From SZUA-35 sp964351995 (GTDB taxonomy: Bacteria > Actinomycetota > Acidimicrobiia > Acidimicrobiales > SZUA-35): a stretch of DNA of 64,000 bases. The position numbers and the translations under genes were made by a program. The notes beneath the pieces were generated by a model. The model ran no database searches. It had not been told where the DNA came from and was given only the letters and a program-made list of their open reading frames with translations. Where the stretch lies: positions 124,001-188,000 of the forward strand of contig CAYGQE010000001.1 in the NCBI GenBank assembly GCA_964351995.1, given 5' to 3'. Of the stretch, positions 1 through 7,619 are shown in pieces (the stretch's first letter is position 1; each line of letters starts with the position of its first letter).

Positions 1-51
1 CACCGGTTCCATATGGGGCACGAGCGGGGGCTGCACTTCCTCCACACGCAT
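1..51 (-). CDS. possible 5' end of a gene leaving the left edge
   Basis: An ATG on the minus strand at 51 opens a frame of 17 codons that runs off the window without a stop (begins MRVEEVQPPLVPH). It would be the next gene downstream of the membrane-anchored protein ending at 140, 88 bases away. No convincing ribosome binding site precedes it and no family can be named from so short a piece. It may equally be non-coding. Confidence 0.22.
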   Translation of the reverse strand, partial: MRVEEVQPPLVPHMEPV

Positions 52-139
52 CACGGTTCAGGGCCTTGGCTCGGTTCTGTGAAGGCTCCCGCTCGCCCTT
101 TGGAACGCTGCGATGTCCTCAGCGTTGGTGCTGAGTGAA

Positions 140-907
140 TCAACGAGACGGTTCGACGTCAGCGACGTCGACCGTTCCACGAAGCTCCTTGGCGAGAAAG
201 ATGTCGCTGCCACCACTGGTTTCGGTGACTCGACCGACGAGCGCGCCCAGCGCATCGTGGAAGCACATCGTTGTCTCTTCTCCGAAGCGGGAGCGGTCGA
301 CTCGACCGGCCGACACCATGCTCCAACACGTCACGCTGCCCAGTTCGGCAACGGTACGCAGCGAATCAGGAGGTTCGGCACTGACGGCGAACACCGAGTA
401 GGTCGGCTCCTCGGTGAGGAACAGGGAGGCGAAGCCCTGCACGTCTCGTTCGATGGTGATCTCGGGAAGGGGAGGGGCGCACAACCATTGGTCGTCGATC
501 AGCTCACACTGTTGCGTCTCACCGCTTTGCGTGACCGCCGCCGTGGCACCGACTTCATCGAGCGCCCGGCCTCCCATGATCGCTCGACGTACAGCAACCG
601 GCGAACGATCAGGCCGGATGAGTTCGCCGGTGAGTGCGTGATCGTCGGTTCGACTGCGACCGTAGGCCACGATGAGGTCGACCGCATCCCCGTTTTGACC
701 GCCGTCCTCGCTGTCGAGGCTGCTGGCCAGCGTCGTTGGTGTTTCGGCGGACGGCGGGGGAGCGGTATCGGCGCTGTCGTTGCCGCGGCTGAGCAGGATC
801 ACTGCGCCAGCAATGGCCAGGCCGATCACGAGGCCGATGACAACGACGCCGACCGAGGAGCTGCCGCGAGTTGGATCCGCGGGCATGTCGAGCTGGTCTT
901 CGTCCAC
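140..907 (-). CDS. membrane-anchored secreted protein of unknown function
   Basis: A 255-residue protein with a short polar N-terminus, one hydrophobic segment at about residues 19-39, then a Thr/Pro/Asp-rich linker and an extracytoplasmic domain. The topology (N-in, single anchor, C-terminal domain outside) is read from the sequence; no family is recognised. The domain has cysteines that could pair outside the cell. I chose the GTG at 907 rather than longer in-frame extensions because those run into the divergent Nudix gene. A TANNNT-like hexamer (TACCTT on the minus strand) ends six bases before this GTG, which would fit a leaderless message. The start context resembles that of the similarly built protein at 6311-7495. 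Function unknown. Confidence 0.6.
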   Translation of the reverse strand: MDEDQLDMPADPTRGSSSVGVVVIGLVIGLAIAGAVILLSRGNDSADTAPPPSAETPTTLASSLDSEDGGQNGDAVDLIVAYGRSRTDDHALTGELIRPDRSPVAVRRAIMGGRALDEVGATAAVTQSGETQQCELIDDQWLCAPPLPEITIERDVQGFASLFLTEEPTYSVFAVSAEPPDSLRTVAELGSVTCWSMVSAGRVDRSRFGEETTMCFHDALGALVGRVTETSGGSDIFLAKELRGTVDVADVEPSR

Positions 908-981
908 TCGTGCAAGGTAGGCGTCGGGACAGCAGTGGACGCGGACTGGACACTCGGCCGCCGGCCCCGCCACAGTGGCGC

Positions 982-1683
982 ATGACCGACGCGCCAAAAT
1001 CCGGCACAGAAGAAGTTCCGCTCGTTGCCGCCGCCACGGTGTTGCTTCTGCGCGACGCCGACGCCGGCCTCGAGGTGTTGACGCTGCGACGCAACTCCAA
1101 GATCGCCTTCGGCGGGATGTGGGTGTTCCCTGGCGGCCGCGTCGATGCCGACGAACTCGATCTCGCCGATGAACTGGGTTCGGCTCGCCGTGCGGCTGCT
1201 CGTGAAACGACCGAAGAAGCGGGCCTGATCGTGCCAGAGCACGAGATGGTCGCCTGGTCGCACTGGCAGCCGCCAGGAGCGAACGCCATGCAGCGAACGG
1301 GCCCGATTCGCAGGTTCTCGACCTGGTTCTTCGCCGCTCGAGCACCCGAAGGCGTCGTTGTGATCGACGACGGCGAGATCACTGAACATGCGTGGACCAC
1401 AGCGCAATCTGCACTCGAGCGGCACGCCGCAGCGGAGATCGAGATCGTTCCGCCGACGTGGATCACCCTCACTGAACTGGCCAAGCACAACACCGCCGAC
1501 GCTGCTCTTGCTTGGGCCAGAGGTCGCTCGGCTCGTCGGTTCCACACCAAGCCCATCTCGAAGAAGCCGATGACGCTGGCGTGGGAAGGTGACGATTCGG
1601 TCGACGGCACCCAGCACGGTGCCCGGAACCGTCTCGAGATGCACGAAGACGGTTGGATCTGGCACGACAGCACCCTGGACTGA
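982..1683 (+). CDS. Nudix hydrolase, NUDT19-like
   Basis: A 233-residue Nudix-fold pyrophosphohydrolase, expected to cleave a nucleoside diphosphate linked to another moiety (CoA esters or similar for NUDT19-type members) in the cytosol. The Nudix box is visible: WVFPGGRVD at residues 47-55 followed by RETTEEAGL at 74-82, which supplies the REx2EExG metal-binding signature. The gap between the two halves is longer than in the classic G-x5-E-x7-REUxEExGU box, as is usual for this subgroup. The ATG at 982 is preferred over an upstream ATG because the extension is arginine-rich and lies opposite the divergent gene. The next gene begins two bases after the stop, suggesting an operon. Substrate cannot be predicted. 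Confidence 0.85.
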   Translation: MTDAPKSGTEEVPLVAAATVLLLRDADAGLEVLTLRRNSKIAFGGMWVFPGGRVDADELDLADELGSARRAAARETTEEAGLIVPEHEMVAWSHWQPPGANAMQRTGPIRRFSTWFFAARAPEGVVVIDDGEITEHAWTTAQSALERHAAAEIEIVPPTWITLTELAKHNTADAALAWARGRSARRFHTKPISKKPMTLAWEGDDSVDGTQHGARNRLEMHEDGWIWHDSTLD

Positions 1684-1685
1684 TC

Positions 1686-2150
1686 GTGTTCGGTCGCAAG
1701 AAGCGCCAGCGTCAGTTGGCCGATGTCTTGGCCGGCGACAAGCCGTATGACCGGCTCCTGACTGCTATCCATGGCGGTGCTCGCACCGTCATCGATGGCG
1801 ACGCGCTCGCCACCTATGGCTGGCCCCACCTTTCGACAAACGAGCAGCGCAACGCGCTCATTGACTACTGCGAAACAATGGCCAGACTGGTCTCGGCCGA
1901 CCCGTCGGCCATCAGCGTCTTCTTCGACCAGAGCGTGGACGACGCGGTCCCTCGAACGAAAGCGGTCACCGTCGAACGGACAGAGGACCGCAATGCCGCG
2001 GCGGAACGGGCACTCGAGCAGATCGAGTCGGCGGAAGCGGCCGCTGCGGTCTGGGGGGACGATCCCAACGCAGCTAGCCTCCGCGCCGCCGGGGCCACCC
2101 TCTTTGCTCCCGAAGACCTGCTCGACGCGTTCCTCAAGCTCGACAGTTGA
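1686..2150 (+). CDS. hypothetical cytosolic protein
   Basis: A 154-residue soluble protein starting at a GTG two bases after the Nudix stop codon, so almost certainly translated from the same message. The N-terminus is basic (FGRKKRQRQ), the middle contains a short helical region, and residues around 95-125 are rich in Ala and Glu, suggesting a long helix. No signal peptide, membrane segment or catalytic motif is seen. An upstream in-frame ATG at 1653 would overlap the Nudix gene by 31 bases and is less likely. Function unknown. Confidence 0.65.
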   Translation: MFGRKKRQRQLADVLAGDKPYDRLLTAIHGGARTVIDGDALATYGWPHLSTNEQRNALIDYCETMARLVSADPSAISVFFDQSVDDAVPRTKAVTVERTEDRNAAAERALEQIESAEAAAAVWGDDPNAASLRAAGATLFAPEDLLDAFLKLDS

Positions 2151-2219
2151 CCGCCACTGCGGCAGATTTGTCCGGGTTTTGCCGGCAAAGGTGCCGCGGA
2201 ACGATGGAGAATCGGGGCC

Positions 2220-2468
2220 ATGTGCCGAAACATCACGATCCTTCGAGGCCTCGAACCGCAAGCGACAGCAGAAGAGATCGAGGCGTCTGCCCGGCAATAC
2301 GTCCGGAAGGTCAGTGGTATCCGCCATCCGAGCGATGCCACCAGGGTCGCGTTCGAAGCGGCCGTTGCCGCTATCGCTGTCGAGACCGCCACGCTGCTGG
2401 CCACGCTGCCGCCACGTCGAAATCCACCAACCACGGTTCCCCCGATGCGACTTCACGGCAAGCCGTGA
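2220..2468 (+). CDS. DUF2277 family protein
   Basis: An 82-residue protein whose beginning (MCRNITILRGLEPQAT) and following segment (VRKVSGIRHPSDAT) match the well-conserved pattern of DUF2277: a Met-Cys-Arg-Asn start, a phrase ending in EPxAT, and RKVSG. Family members are small, cytosolic and uncharacterised; the Cys at position 2 is nearly invariant, which may mean a role for the N-terminal residues. The C-terminal 20 residues here are Pro/Arg-rich and extend past the family core. It lies 69 bases after the preceding gene and 94 before the helicase. Function unknown. Confidence 0.85.
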   Translation: MCRNITILRGLEPQATAEEIEASARQYVRKVSGIRHPSDATRVAFEAAVAAIAVETATLLATLPPRRNPPTTVPPMRLHGKP

Positions 2469-2562
2469 TGCGGCTGCACGTCAAGTCTTGACGTCCCCGC
2501 CTACCCTTGGCCTCTTGCTCGTGCCCATTTCGGGGGCTTGGGCCGACACACAGGAATCTCAC

Positions 2563-4140
2563 ATGACCTCTCGCTTCGCTGACCTCGGCGTGCCCACTGA
2601 CCTGGCGGAACGCCTCGAACGCAACGGCATCACCGAGCCGTTCGACATCCAGACCGCCACCATTCCCGATGCACTGGCAGGCAAGGATGTGTTGGGTCGA
2701 GCCCCCACCGGCTCTGGTAAGACCCTTGCGTTCGGCATCCCCATGCTCGCCACACTCGCGTCAGGCAAGGCCCGACGGCCTCGCGGCCTGATCCTGTCGC
2801 CGACTCGCGAGTTGGCGGAACAGATCCGTCGCGAACTGGCACCGCTCGCTCAGGTTCGCGGCCGCCACATTCTCTCCATCTACGGAGGCGTCGGTTTCCG
2901 AGACCAGATCAACGGCCTCCGTAACGGTGCCGATCTCCTCGTGGCCTGCCCGGGTCGCCTCATCGACCTGCTCGAGCAGGGCGAACTGCAGCTCACTGAT
3001 GTCGACAAGGTCGTGGTCGACGAAGCCGATCGCATGGCTGACATGGGGTTTCTTCCGCAGGTCCGCGAGATCCTCGACCTCACGTCGCCCACCCGCCAGA
3101 CCGTGCTGTTCTCGGCCACGCTCGACAAGGACGTCCAGGTCCTGATCGACAACTATCAGCGCGATCCAGTCACTCACCAGGTCGGCGAAGTCGAGCCCGA
3201 TCTCTCGATGGTCACCCACCGGTTCATCAAGACCGCCGCTCAGGCCAAGCTGGCACTTGCGGCGGACTTGATCGACGAAACTGGCCCCACGGTGGTGTTC
3301 TGCCGCACCAGACACGGCGTCGACCGGGTGGCTCGGCAGCTGAAGCAGGCGGGCATCAAAGCTGGCTGGATCCATGGCGGGCGGTCCCAGAGTCAGCGCG
3401 ACACAGCGCTTTATGCCTTCACCAGCAGCCATGTGCAGTGCCTGGTCGCTACCGACGTTGCTGCTCGTGGCATCCACGTCGACGGTGTCGAGTGCGTCAT
3501 TCACTTCGATCCACCAACCGATCACAAGGACTACGTGCACCGCTCGGGCCGCACGGCGCGGGCCGGTGAATCCGGGCTGGTGGTCTCCTTCATCAATCGG
3601 GACCAGGAGCGAGCCGCGAAGAAGATGATGAAGGAGGTCGGGCTTCCCGATGTCGTGCTCGAAGAGACACCCGAGCTCAGCAGTCGCGCCGATCACGTGA
3701 AGATCGAGCTTCGGTCGAAGAAGCCGTCTGCGAAGCAGGCCGCCGACAAGCCAGCCGAAGAAAAGGGCCCCGCCAAGCCTTCGTGGGAGCAACGTGCAAT
3801 CTCTTCGACGCCGGAGGATCGCGAATGGAAGACCACCGTCGCCGGGGCTCCTCCCCGTGACCGCAAGGGCACGGGCGGTGCGCAACGAGTGCGGGCAGCC
3901 GCGAACGAGACCGCCGCAGGCCACGATGGGGTCGACCACGACCGGACGGAGGACGCTCGCCCGACTCGGGCCCCATCCAAGCCCCGTCCACCCAAGCCGA
4001 AAGACGGAGGTGGGGGTAAGGCTGGCAAGTCGGGCAAGGACGGCGACAAGCCGAAACGCTCCGGCAAGGCGCGCCCCAAGAACAAGGGTGCGAAGCGGGC
4101 CGCTCCGACCAACAAGACCGGTCGCTCGAAACGCCGCTGA
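2563..4140 (+). CDS. DEAD-box ATP-dependent RNA helicase
   Basis: A 525-residue DEAD-box helicase that should unwind RNA duplexes using ATP, probably in ribosome assembly or mRNA decay. Visible motifs in order: the Q motif around residues 22-31 (GITEPFDIQT), motif I APTGSGKT at 47-54, motif Ia PTRELAEQ, motif II DEAD with following RMADMGF, motif III SAT, and motif VI HRSGRTARAG. The last 140 residues form a disordered Lys/Gly/Pro-rich tail ending in RSKRR, typical of actinobacterial RhlE/CsdA-like enzymes and likely to grip RNA. The ATG at 2563 begins the conserved core directly; longer frames upstream are low-complexity. Related to RhlE, but the exact orthology is not settled. Confidence 0.95.
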   Translation: MTSRFADLGVPTDLAERLERNGITEPFDIQTATIPDALAGKDVLGRAPTGSGKTLAFGIPMLATLASGKARRPRGLILSPTRELAEQIRRELAPLAQVRGRHILSIYGGVGFRDQINGLRNGADLLVACPGRLIDLLEQGELQLTDVDKVVVDEADRMADMGFLPQVREILDLTSPTRQTVLFSATLDKDVQVLIDNYQRDPVTHQVGEVEPDLSMVTHRFIKTAAQAKLALAADLIDETGPTVVFCRTRHGVDRVARQLKQAGIKAGWIHGGRSQSQRDTALYAFTSSHVQCLVATDVAARGIHVDGVECVIHFDPPTDHKDYVHRSGRTARAGESGLVVSFINRDQERAAKKMMKEVGLPDVVLEETPELSSRADHVKIELRSKKPSAKQAADKPAEEKGPAKPSWEQRAISSTPEDREWKTTVAGAPPRDRKGTGGAQRVRAAANETAAGHDGVDHDRTEDARPTRAPSKPRPPKPKDGGGGKAGKSGKDGDKPKRSGKARPKNKGAKRAAPTNKTGRSKRR

Positions 4141-4172
4141 CGTCATTCGGACGGGGTTCTACAGTCCGAGCC

Positions 4173-4880
4173 ATGCACGATCCGAACGTTGCGTCTGACG
4201 CAACAGAAGCCGGTGCCATCTACAGCGAAACCGCTGACCGCTACGTCGATGCGATCGGGACCGAGCTGTCGATCACGGTCGACGGCTCCGCCGAACTGTC
4301 CGCATTGGATGACTTTGTTGCGCTCGTCCGTGGCGGCCCCGTGGCGGACATCGGCTGCGGGCCGGGTCGTGCGGCGGCGTACCTCGCGGCTCGGTCGGTC
4401 GAGGTCGCTGGCTTCGACATCGCTCCGGGAATGATCGCCGCCGCACAAGCGGCTCATCCACACATCCAGTTCGAAGTCGGCACCCTGACCGCTCTGCCAG
4501 TCGACGACCAGTACTTCGCCGGAGCGGTGTGTTGGTACTCGATCATCCACACCCCGCCGGACGAGCTCAGCCCGGTCTGGATCGAGCTCCGGCGGGTCCT
4601 GCGACCGTCTGCACCCCTGTTGCTCGCCTTTCAAGTTGGCGACGGTGAACGAGTTGAACGGCCCCGAGCTGCTGGCACCGAACGAACACTGGTCAACCAT
4701 CGGCACGACCCCGATGACTTGGCGGACAGCCTGCGAGCAGCGGGCTTCGAGATCGATTCGATCCAGCAGCGACTCGCGGTGGCCGCTCACGAGAACACTC
4801 CTCAGGCGATCGTCCTGGCCCGAGCCTCCGAAGTCGCTGTCGGTGGGCTAGAACGAGGCCATGGCTCAGATCACCAGTAA
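4173..4880 (+). CDS. class I SAM-dependent methyltransferase
   Basis: A 235-residue methyltransferase of the Methyltransf_11/25 type. Motif I VADIGCGPGRAA binds S-adenosylmethionine; the acidic end of strand beta2 (VAGFDIAPGM) and the later ALPV segment fit the Rossmann-like core. The active substrate is not predictable; members act on small molecules, lipids or proteins. Translation starts at ATG 4173, 32 bases after the helicase. Its 3' end overlaps the ferredoxin gene by 20 bases in another frame, so the two are co-transcribed and perhaps translationally coupled. Confidence 0.88.
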   Translation: MHDPNVASDATEAGAIYSETADRYVDAIGTELSITVDGSAELSALDDFVALVRGGPVADIGCGPGRAAAYLAARSVEVAGFDIAPGMIAAAQAAHPHIQFEVGTLTALPVDDQYFAGAVCWYSIIHTPPDELSPVWIELRRVLRPSAPLLLAFQVGDGERVERPRAAGTERTLVNHRHDPDDLADSLRAAGFEIDSIQQRLAVAAHENTPQAIVLARASEVAVGGLERGHGSDHQ

Positions 4881-5214
4881 CGGATCCACCTTCGATGTCG
4901 CAGACGGGACGAGGTTGGTGTTGGCGCTCGAGGAGAACGGCATTGACATTCTCCACCGCTGTGGCGGCTGGGGGAAGTGCACGACGTGCAAGGTCACGTT
5001 CGTGGCTGGCGAACCGTCGACAATGACCGAAGCCGAAAAGGAACTTCTCGAAGCAAGGGATCTGGCCGGTTCGGCTCGGCTGGCTTGCCAGATCGAATGC
5101 CAGGGAGAGATGTCGGTGATCGCCGGCATGACGGTCAGCGGCACCGACTTCGATGAGCCGGGCACCGCCCCAGAAACGGGCATCACACCCGACCCAGTAT
5201 GGGTCGAGAGCTGA
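4861..5214 (+). CDS. 2Fe-2S ferredoxin
   Basis: A 117-residue plant-type 2Fe-2S ferredoxin, a one-electron carrier in the cytosol. The cluster ligands are clear: C34-x5-C40-x2-C43, then C76 within LACQ. Spacing and overall length fit the family with a short C-terminal extension (residues 95-117) rich in Pro and Thr. It overlaps the methyltransferase gene and lies about 100 bases ahead of thioredoxin reductase, so it may feed or receive electrons in a redox block, though the reductase here is NADPH-dependent and does not need it. Partner enzyme unknown. Confidence 0.9.
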   Translation: MAQITSNGSTFDVADGTRLVLALEENGIDILHRCGGWGKCTTCKVTFVAGEPSTMTEAEKELLEARDLAGSARLACQIECQGEMSVIAGMTVSGTDFDEPGTAPETGITPDPVWVES

Positions 5215-5311
5215 GAACGGGAACACGACCGAGCCGAGTGGGGTTTGCTGCTTGGTACGTTCGGTGAGCGACCGCCTGTCGCCCCTCCATCCCAAGAGCT
5301 CGAGAGCACAC

Positions 5312-6286
5312 ATGTCTGAAACCAATCACCACGAAGTCATCATCATCGGTTCCGGCCCTGCCGGTTTGACCGCTGCGGTCTACACCGCTCGTGCCAGCCT
5401 CGAACCGCTCGTGATCGAAGGCGAGCCGAGTTCGACCAGCGATCAGCCCGGCGGTCAGCTCATGCTCACCACTGATGTCGAGAACTTTCCCGGCTTCCCC
5501 GAGGGCATCATGGGCCCGGAGCTCATGATGAACATGCGGGCCCAGGCGGCCCGCTTCGGTAGCGAAATCATCACTGCCAAGGTCTCGAAGGTCGATTTCA
5601 GTGAGCGTCCGTTCAAGTTGTGGGTCGGCGACACCGAGGCGCCGGACCCCACCTACACCGCTGATTCGATCATCGTGTCGACCGGAGCCCAGTCGTTGAT
5701 GCTGGACGTCCCTGGCGAGACTCGCTTGATCGGTCACGGTGTCAGCACGTGTGCCACCTGTGATGGCTTCTTCTTCCGAGACCAAGAGATCGCTGTCGTT
5801 GGCGGCGGTGACTCGGCGCTGGAAGAGGCCACGTTCCTCACCAAGTTCGCTTCGAAGGTCACACTCATCGTCCGCCGTGACGAGCTCAGAGCATCGCAGA
5901 TCATGCAGGACCGGGCTCGGGCCAACCCCAAGATCGAGTTCCTCTGGAACCACACGGTCACCGAGGCGCACGGAGAGACCGTGCTCGAGCACATCTCGAT
6001 CGAGAACACCGTGACCGGCGAAACCGGCGAGATGAAAGTCTCTGGATTGTTCGTGGCCATCGGTCACCGACCGAACACTGACCTGTTCAAGGGTCAGCTA
6101 GACATGAAGGACAACGGCTACCTGGTCTGTCAGCCGGGCACGACCCTCACCAACGTCGAGGGTGTATTCGCCAGCGGCGACGTCCAGGACGACTACTACC
6201 GTCAGGCCATCACCTCGGCTGGATCGGGTTGTATGGCGGCCATCGACGCCGAGCGCTTCCTGGAAGCTGAAGCCGACAAGAAGTAG
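5312..6286 (+). CDS. trxB: thioredoxin-disulfide reductase
   Basis: A 324-residue low-molecular-weight thioredoxin reductase that transfers electrons from NADPH through FAD to thioredoxin. Residues 9-18 (VIIIGSGPAG) are the FAD dinucleotide fold, the redox centre is C147-A-T-C150 followed by DGFFF, the NADPH site is VVGGGDSALEEA, and the C-terminal FAD motif is FASGDV. Length and motif order are those of bacterial TrxB. ATG 5312 starts the conserved core. No thioredoxin gene is adjacent in this window. A 16-base direct repeat lies just after the stop. Confidence 0.96.
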   Translation: MSETNHHEVIIIGSGPAGLTAAVYTARASLEPLVIEGEPSSTSDQPGGQLMLTTDVENFPGFPEGIMGPELMMNMRAQAARFGSEIITAKVSKVDFSERPFKLWVGDTEAPDPTYTADSIIVSTGAQSLMLDVPGETRLIGHGVSTCATCDGFFFRDQEIAVVGGGDSALEEATFLTKFASKVTLIVRRDELRASQIMQDRARANPKIEFLWNHTVTEAHGETVLEHISIENTVTGETGEMKVSGLFVAIGHRPNTDLFKGQLDMKDNGYLVCQPGTTLTNVEGVFASGDVQDDYYRQAITSAGSGCMAAIDAERFLEAEADKK

Positions 6287-6291
6287 TCGCC

Positions 6292-6323
6292 AGCTCAGTC
6301 GCTGGGAAGCTCAGTCGCTGGGA
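6292..6323. repeat. 16-bp tandem duplication at a stop codon
   Basis: The unit AGCTCAGTCGCTGGGA occurs twice in a row (6292-6307 and 6308-6323). It covers the end of the minus-strand gene that stops at 6311, so the last four codons and the stop are present twice. The second copy lies outside the reading frame's use. A recent slip-strand duplication is the simplest explanation. Confidence 0.9.
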
Positions 6324-7495
6324 AGGAGCGTGGCTCCGTCGAGCTGAATCGAGTTCCCGTCGGCGGTCCGGAGCCGTACGTCGCTGTCGATGCCGCCAAT
6401 GGTCGAGACATCGATCTCGGCCAATTCCGGTCCGATTACCCAGCCCGGTCGGCCGATGATCGGACCGGTGTCGGGCTCATCGTTGGTCGAGGCCTGGGGG
6501 AAGAGACGAATGAGATGTTCGCCGGTGTCTCGATCAATGCGGACGAGGGCGACCGGGAACGTCATCTCTTGGCGATCGACGGCGAGCTGATCGGGTGTCG
6601 CCACTTGCTCACCCAGAAAGTAGTTGGCGTCGGGGCGGGCGAGCTGGGCGGTCAAACGAAGCGACGGAATCGGGGTCGATCGCTCGATGAGTGTGCCGGT
6701 GGCGTCGAGCCGCAGGAGTTCGCCCCAGCCTGGTTGCGTGGCCAACAGCGTTGGCTGTCTCGACCAGACCATCGGGCCCTCGCTCAGGTCGGTCCACTCG
6801 GCGACAACATCCACCCGCAGATTGAACGGCAACGCAGCCACGTCAGCTGGCACGTCATCACGGGTTGCCGCCTCGGGAGATTGCGATGGCCCGCCCCGTA
6901 GGGCGACGAGTGGAACTTCAGACTCGATGTCGAAATCGCCAGTGCGATACTGCAGGCGGTAAGCGTCGTCCGAGCGCAACGGCAGGGCGAAGAATCCAGC
7001 GGTCTGTTCGACTCGCACGCCGTCGTTGATGGACTGCCCCGATCGGTAGCGGACACTGGCCGACTCGGCGCCAGCGGTCAGGTAACCAAAGACAAGAAGG
7101 TCATCGACGACACCAGCGCCCGACGCCGACTCGAGCTCGAGGTGGCAGGTCTCGGCGGCGTTACCCGGATCGTCGGGGAACGTCACGCACAGCACACCGG
7201 GTGAGGATTCAGACACCTCGAAGGTGCGACCGTCCTGAAGCACACCGGCAACCGCGGGGTCTCCGGTCAGCGCAGGTGGATCGATGTCTGGCGCGGAAGC
7301 CACGGTGGTTGTCGGAGGCAAGGCAACACCGTCGTTCCCGCCGGTGACGACCAGCCATCCGAGTCCCACGATCACTGTGCCAACGCCAAGGAGGCCGACG
7401 ATCGAGCGACTTGGTGCCACGAGTTCGGTGGTCAGCTCGGTCGTTGGCGCCTCATCGATGAGGACGGGCGGAAGGTCGTCGGGTTCTGGGTCCAC
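6311..7495 (-). CDS. membrane-anchored secreted protein of unknown function
   Basis: A 394-residue protein with an acidic cytosolic start, one hydrophobic anchor at about residues 32-50, a Thr-rich linker, and a large extracytoplasmic domain. Its build matches the protein at 140-907, and the DNA around the two GTG starts is alike (CTTG, two variable bases, then CGAGTGGAC). I therefore chose GTG 7495; the longer frame to 7588 would cross into the promoter region of the livH gene. Two cysteines within about 10 residues of each other near residue 120 could form a disulfide. No catalytic motif is recognised. It is convergent with trxB and divergent from the ABC transporter operon. Function unknown. 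Confidence 0.65.
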   Translation of the reverse strand: MDPEPDDLPPVLIDEAPTTELTTELVAPSRSIVGLLGVGTVIVGLGWLVVTGGNDGVALPPTTTVASAPDIDPPALTGDPAVAGVLQDGRTFEVSESSPGVLCVTFPDDPGNAAETCHLELESASGAGVVDDLLVFGYLTAGAESASVRYRSGQSINDGVRVEQTAGFFALPLRSDDAYRLQYRTGDFDIESEVPLVALRGGPSQSPEAATRDDVPADVAALPFNLRVDVVAEWTDLSEGPMVWSRQPTLLATQPGWGELLRLDATGTLIERSTPIPSLRLTAQLARPDANYFLGEQVATPDQLAVDRQEMTFPVALVRIDRDTGEHLIRLFPQASTNDEPDTGPIIGRPGWVIGPELAEIDVSTIGGIDSDVRLRTADGNSIQLDGATLLPSD

Positions 7496-7581
7496 TCGCA
7501 CAAGTGGTACTGCCTGATGCAAGTGAGGGTGAACTCCAGTGCTTCGGAAATGTGTCCCCGTGTTGCGATGTTTCGTAGCGG

Positions 7582-7610
7582 ACGACAAGCTCGCGCTTCG
7601 TTCCTATACT
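7582..7610 (+). promoter_or_regulatory. candidate sigma-70-type promoter for the liv operon
   Basis: A TATACT hexamer at 7605-7610 is a near-perfect -10 element in an otherwise GC-rich region. Seventeen bases upstream is ACGACA (7582-7587), matching four of six -35 positions. The GTG chosen for livH begins at 7620, ten bases after the -10, so transcription would start within about three bases of the start codon and the message would be leaderless or nearly so. Inference from position only. Confidence 0.5.
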
Positions 7611-7619
7611 CCCCGACTC

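Noticed and set aside
609..2456. Long minus-strand open frame across the Nudix region
   Set aside because: Arg/Ser-rich shadow of the plus-strand genes; no domain, and it overlaps several well-supported genes.
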